The notes under the pieces: generated by a model | Seen by the model: only the letters and a program-made list of their open reading frames with translations | What the model was told of the DNA's origin: nothing | Databases searched by the model: none | Shown: positions 61,097 through 64,000 of the stretch, piece by piece | How the letters are laid out: every line of letters begins with the position of its first letter | How positions within the stretch are numbered: the stretch's first letter is position 1 | Translations under genes and position numbers: made by a program | NCBI GenBank assembly: GCA_022820945.1 | Contig: JAJEEP010000040.1 | Span: 89,008 to 153,007 of the forward strand | From: Alphaproteobacteria bacterium | GTDB lineage: Bacteria > Pseudomonadota > Alphaproteobacteria > UBA828 | Direction of reading: 5' to 3' | Length of the DNA: 64,000 nucleotides

Positions 61097-61813
61097 CTAT
61101 TCGCGCGCAGCGCCAAAGAGATGGAGCAGCAGGATGAAAATATTGATGAAGTTGAGGTAGAGCGAGAGCGCGCCCATCACCGACTTCTTCACCATGACCG
61201 CCTGACCGTCGGTCTCGCGATAGACGTCCTTGATCCGCTGGGTGTCGTAGGCGGTGAGCCCGAGGAAGACCAGCACGCCGATCACCGAAATCACGAAGTG
61301 AAGCAGATCGGACTGCAGGAAGATGTTCACCACCATGGCGATGATGACGCCGATCAGGCCCATGAACAGGAACGAGCCCCAGGAGACCAGCGAGCGCTTG
61401 GTGGTGTAGCCGTAAAGGCTCATCGCCCCGAACATGCCCATGGTGATGAAGAACACCCGGACGATGCTGGTCGCCGTGTAGGCCATGAAGATGTAGGAGA
61501 GCGATGCCCCCATGAGGATCGAGAAGGCCCAGAACAACCACTGCGCCGTGGTGTGCTTCATGTTCTGGATCTTGATCCCCAGGAAGAACACGATGCCAAG
61601 CGGGGCCAGCATCACCACGAAGCCGAGGCCCGAGCCGTAGAGCACGTTGAAGAGCCCGGTATTGGCGATGATGTAGGCCGTGACGCCCGTGAGCGCGAGG
61701 CCCGAGGCCATGTAGTTGTAGACCCGGAGCATGTAGCTCCGGAGACCCTGGTCGACCTGTGCCTGGGTCAGAGTCGTGCCAGCGAACGGCTGGCCTTGCG
61801 TCCCGAGTGCCAT
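61097..61813 (-). CDS. Bax inhibitor-1/YccA family membrane protein
   Basis: LRSYMLRVYNYMASGLALTGVTAYIIANTGLF...GASLSYIFMAYTATSIVRVFFITMGMFGAMSLYGYTTKRSL, LTAYDTQRIKDVY. Confidence 0.95.
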   Translation of the reverse strand: MALGTQGQPFAGTTLTQAQVDQGLRSYMLRVYNYMASGLALTGVTAYIIANTGLFNVLYGSGLGFVVMLAPLGIVFFLGIKIQNMKHTTAQWLFWAFSILMGASLSYIFMAYTATSIVRVFFITMGMFGAMSLYGYTTKRSLVSWGSFLFMGLIGVIIAMVVNIFLQSDLLHFVISVIGVLVFLGLTAYDTQRIKDVYRETDGQAVMVKKSVMGALSLYLNFINIFILLLHLFGAARE

Positions 61814-61933
61814 CGAAGCGTCCTCTAGTGCCGCAAACTGTCGGATTCGAGTACTATATTAGGTAGCCCGCGGCCCGGTTTCAACGCCTGGGCGAATTAC
61901 AGTTTCTCCAGCAACGAGCCTGCGGGCGGCCGA

Positions 61934-62698
61934 TCAGGTCTCGGACGGGGGGCTTCCCGCGGTCGCCAGCGGGGTTACCGGGGTATCGAGCTTGCGGTAG
62001 GCGACCGAGACCACCGCTACCGGAATGCCGACGGTGAGGAAGGTCAGCGCGTTGAAGAACGACACCATCGCGCCGGGGCCGAACGTGGCGAGAATCAACG
62101 ATCCGAGCACGCCGCCGAGCAGGAACAGGATGACCGTAATCGCCACAAAGGAGAGCAGGATCGCTCCCACGAGCTGTAGCGTGGCGCCGCGCAGCTTGCG
62201 CCGGGCGGCGAGAAGCCCCTGGTAGTTGTCGACCGCCGTCGCGGGGAAAGCCAGAGCGAACGGCGCGGCGACGAAGAGCGTGATCAGCAGCAGCACCAGG
62301 ACCAGCAGCAGGTCCTGCGCCTGCATCGCCACCAGGATGATCTCCTGCGGCAGCAGGAAGAGGATGAGGCGCCCGAAATACTTCACGTCCCGCATGCCCG
62401 GCCAGAACTGAATCGGCACGCTGGTATCGCGCGTTCCCAGCAGCAGGTAGCGGTGCCAGGCGACCGCGAACACCGAGAGCAGGAAGAGCCGGGCGAGCGC
62501 GTGGATGACGAGCAGCTCTTCCGAGGCCATGGACTCGAGGTCGAGCCGCATGACCGGCGGCAACAGCACCGCCAGCACCATGGGCGCCAGCGCCAGCCCC
62601 AGCATGGTGCGGAAGTTGCGGAAGGTGAGCCGGAAGGCCTCACCCACCGTTTCGTACACCCTGAGCCTCGGGGGCGAAGGGGCTCCGTGGCCGTACAT
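61934..62698 (-). CDS. Multi-pass membrane protein of unknown function
   Basis: Several hydrophobic helices; YETVGEAFRLTFRNFRTMLGLALAPMVLAVLL; no confident family. Confidence 0.7.
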   Translation of the reverse strand: MYGHGAPSPPRLRVYETVGEAFRLTFRNFRTMLGLALAPMVLAVLLPPVMRLDLESMASEELLVIHALARLFLLSVFAVAWHRYLLLGTRDTSVPIQFWPGMRDVKYFGRLILFLLPQEIILVAMQAQDLLLVLVLLLITLFVAAPFALAFPATAVDNYQGLLAARRKLRGATLQLVGAILLSFVAITVILFLLGGVLGSLILATFGPGAMVSFFNALTFLTVGIPVAVVSVAYRKLDTPVTPLATAGSPPSET

Positions 62699-64000
62699 CT
62701 ATTCCACTCGCAGGAGGGGCGCGGCCTTGCGGCCGAGCGCGCGCCATGTGCTCGCGAATCCGAGAACGAGCGTCATGGTTATACAGGCTGCGGCGGTCAC
62801 GGCCACGTATTCGGGCAGGAAGCGCCATTGCAGGTCTAGCACCTGCGTCACGAAGGCCCAGGCGGCGAGCGTGCCGATGCCGATGGCGAGCCCGGCGATG
62901 GCGCAGCCCAGCAGGATGTGCTCGGCGAGGAAGGCGCGCAGCAGGTCGCCCCGCCGGGCGCCCAGCACCTTGAAGACAACGGCGTCGTGGACCCGCCGCT
63001 CGTGGCCGGCGGCGGTCGCGCCCGCCAGCACCAGCAGGCCCGCGGCCACCGTGAGCCCGGCCACTGCCTGAATCGCCACGCCGATACGCCCCATCAGCTC
63101 GTCCAGCGCCTCGATGATCGCGCGTATGGGGATCGCCGTGATGTTGGCGAAGTGCTCCGTCACCGCGCGCTCGAGCACGGGTTCCGCCTCCGGCGTCGCG
63201 TGCGCGGTGGCGAGCTGCGTCTGCGGCGCTCCCTCCAGGACTCCGGGTGAGAATATCACGACGAAGTTGATATCGAACGCCGACCAGTCGACCCGGCGCA
63301 GGCTCGCGAGCTCGGCCGTGAACTCGCGCCCCAGCACGTTGACCGAGAAAGTGTCCCCGATCTCCAGCCCGAAATCGACTGCCTCCTCTTCGGCGAGCGA
63401 GACCAGCGGCGGTCCGTCGTAGTCGGCGGGCCACCATTTTCCCGCAACGATCTCCGCATTGGGCGGCTGCTCGGCGGCGTAGCTGAGGCCGATATCGCTC
63501 TGCACCACCCACTCCGAGCCGGGGGTGACCTTGGCCTCGCGCACCGGGACGCCGTCGATGCGGACGACGCGGCCGCGCAGCATCGGCACCCGGCGGCCGT
63601 ACTCGGCACCGTCGGTTTTTTCCACCAGCCGCTCGAACGGCGCAATCTGATGCTTCTGGATATCGAGGAAGAAGAACTCCGGACGCTCCTCGGCGCGATG
63701 CTGGCTGATCTGGGCGCCGAGATTGCCCTCGACCAGCGCGATCGCCACCAGGACCGCAAGCCCGGTGCCGAGCGACATGGCGACCGGGACCGTGGGCGCC
63801 CCCGGCCGGCCCAGATTGGCGAGGCCCAGCCTGAGCGCGGGCAGGCGGCGCGGGCGCGTGCGCCGCGCCAGGATCACCACGAGGGCGGCGGCGGCCCTGA
63901 AGATCGCGAGCGCGACAGGTGCGCCCAGGACGAACCCCAATGCGATACCAGGTCGCGGCGCGGTGGCGACGGCGATGCCGGCAAGTGCGCCCGCCGCGAG
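62699..64000 (-). CDS. ABC transporter permease, FtsX-like (5' end beyond window)
   Basis: Frame open to the window edge; LGLANLGRPGAPTVPVAMSLGTGLAVLVAIALVEGNL and VFKVLGARRGDLLRAFLAEHILLGCAIAGLAIGIGTLAAWAFV. Confidence 0.88.
   Translation of the reverse strand, partial: LAAGALAGIAVATAPRPGIALGFVLGAPVALAIFRAAAALVVILARRTRPRRLPALRLGLANLGRPGAPTVPVAMSLGTGLAVLVAIALVEGNLGAQISQHRAEERPEFFFLDIQKHQIAPFERLVEKTDGAEYGRRVPMLRGRVVRIDGVPVREAKVTPGSEWVVQSDIGLSYAAEQPPNAEIVAGKWWPADYDGPPLVSLAEEEAVDFGLEIGDTFSVNVLGREFTAELASLRRVDWSAFDINFVVIFSPGVLEGAPQTQLATAHATPEAEPVLERAVTEHFANITAIPIRAIIEALDELMGRIGVAIQAVAGLTVAAGLLVLAGATAAGHERRVHDAVVFKVLGARRGDLLRAFLAEHILLGCAIAGLAIGIGTLAAWAFVTQVLDLQWRFLPEYVAVTAAACITMTLVLGFASTWRALGRKAAPLLRVE

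Overview
This is a GC-rich, gene-dense window that looks alphaproteobacterial. Two catabolic clusters are interspersed with core genes. Left end (1-9.4 kb): molybdenum hydroxylase (xanthine dehydrogenase/CoxLMS-type) subunits interleaved with an ATP-dependent hydantoinase/oxoprolinase pair (HyuA/HyuB), followed by a convergent coxG-like gene. About 9.95-10.98 kb is a mobile-element scar: an IS66 remnant whose orfA is joined to the 3' end of tnpC, two short direct repeats, and a tRNA-3'-end-like fragment, next to tRNA-Glu(TTC). Then come recJ, glpX, hom, a small lipoprotein, phaC, a gamma-carbonic anhydrase, argC, rpsI and rplM. From 20.6 to 39.8 kb is a catabolic island: SDR, GMC oxidoreductase, a 1.5x UxaA-type protein, an M24 pita-bread hydrolase apparently lacking canonical metal ligands, acyl-CoA ligase, enoyl-CoA hydratase, a Liv-type ABC transporter, a class III aminotransferase and a second HyuA/HyuB pair. 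The remainder contains petABC, fhs, a predicted lipoprotein subtilisin autotransporter, icd, a LOG-family protein, a diheme cytochrome c, a LysM protein with a very large acidic repeat region, a MarR regulator, a ferredoxin-NADP reductase-like gene plus korAB, a HAD dehalogenase, a HigBA toxin-antitoxin module with a perfect palindrome in its putative promoter, an alpha/beta hydrolase, a Bax-inhibitor-1 protein, a membrane protein and an FtsX-like permease cut by the window end. I found no CRISPR array, rRNA or intact prophage. The strongest candidates for follow-up are the Mo-hydroxylase/HyuAB cluster, the lipoprotein autotransporter protease, the acidic-repeat LysM protein, and the fused UxaA with its metal-ligand-less M24 neighbour. 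All assignments come from reading the sequence; no database search was run.
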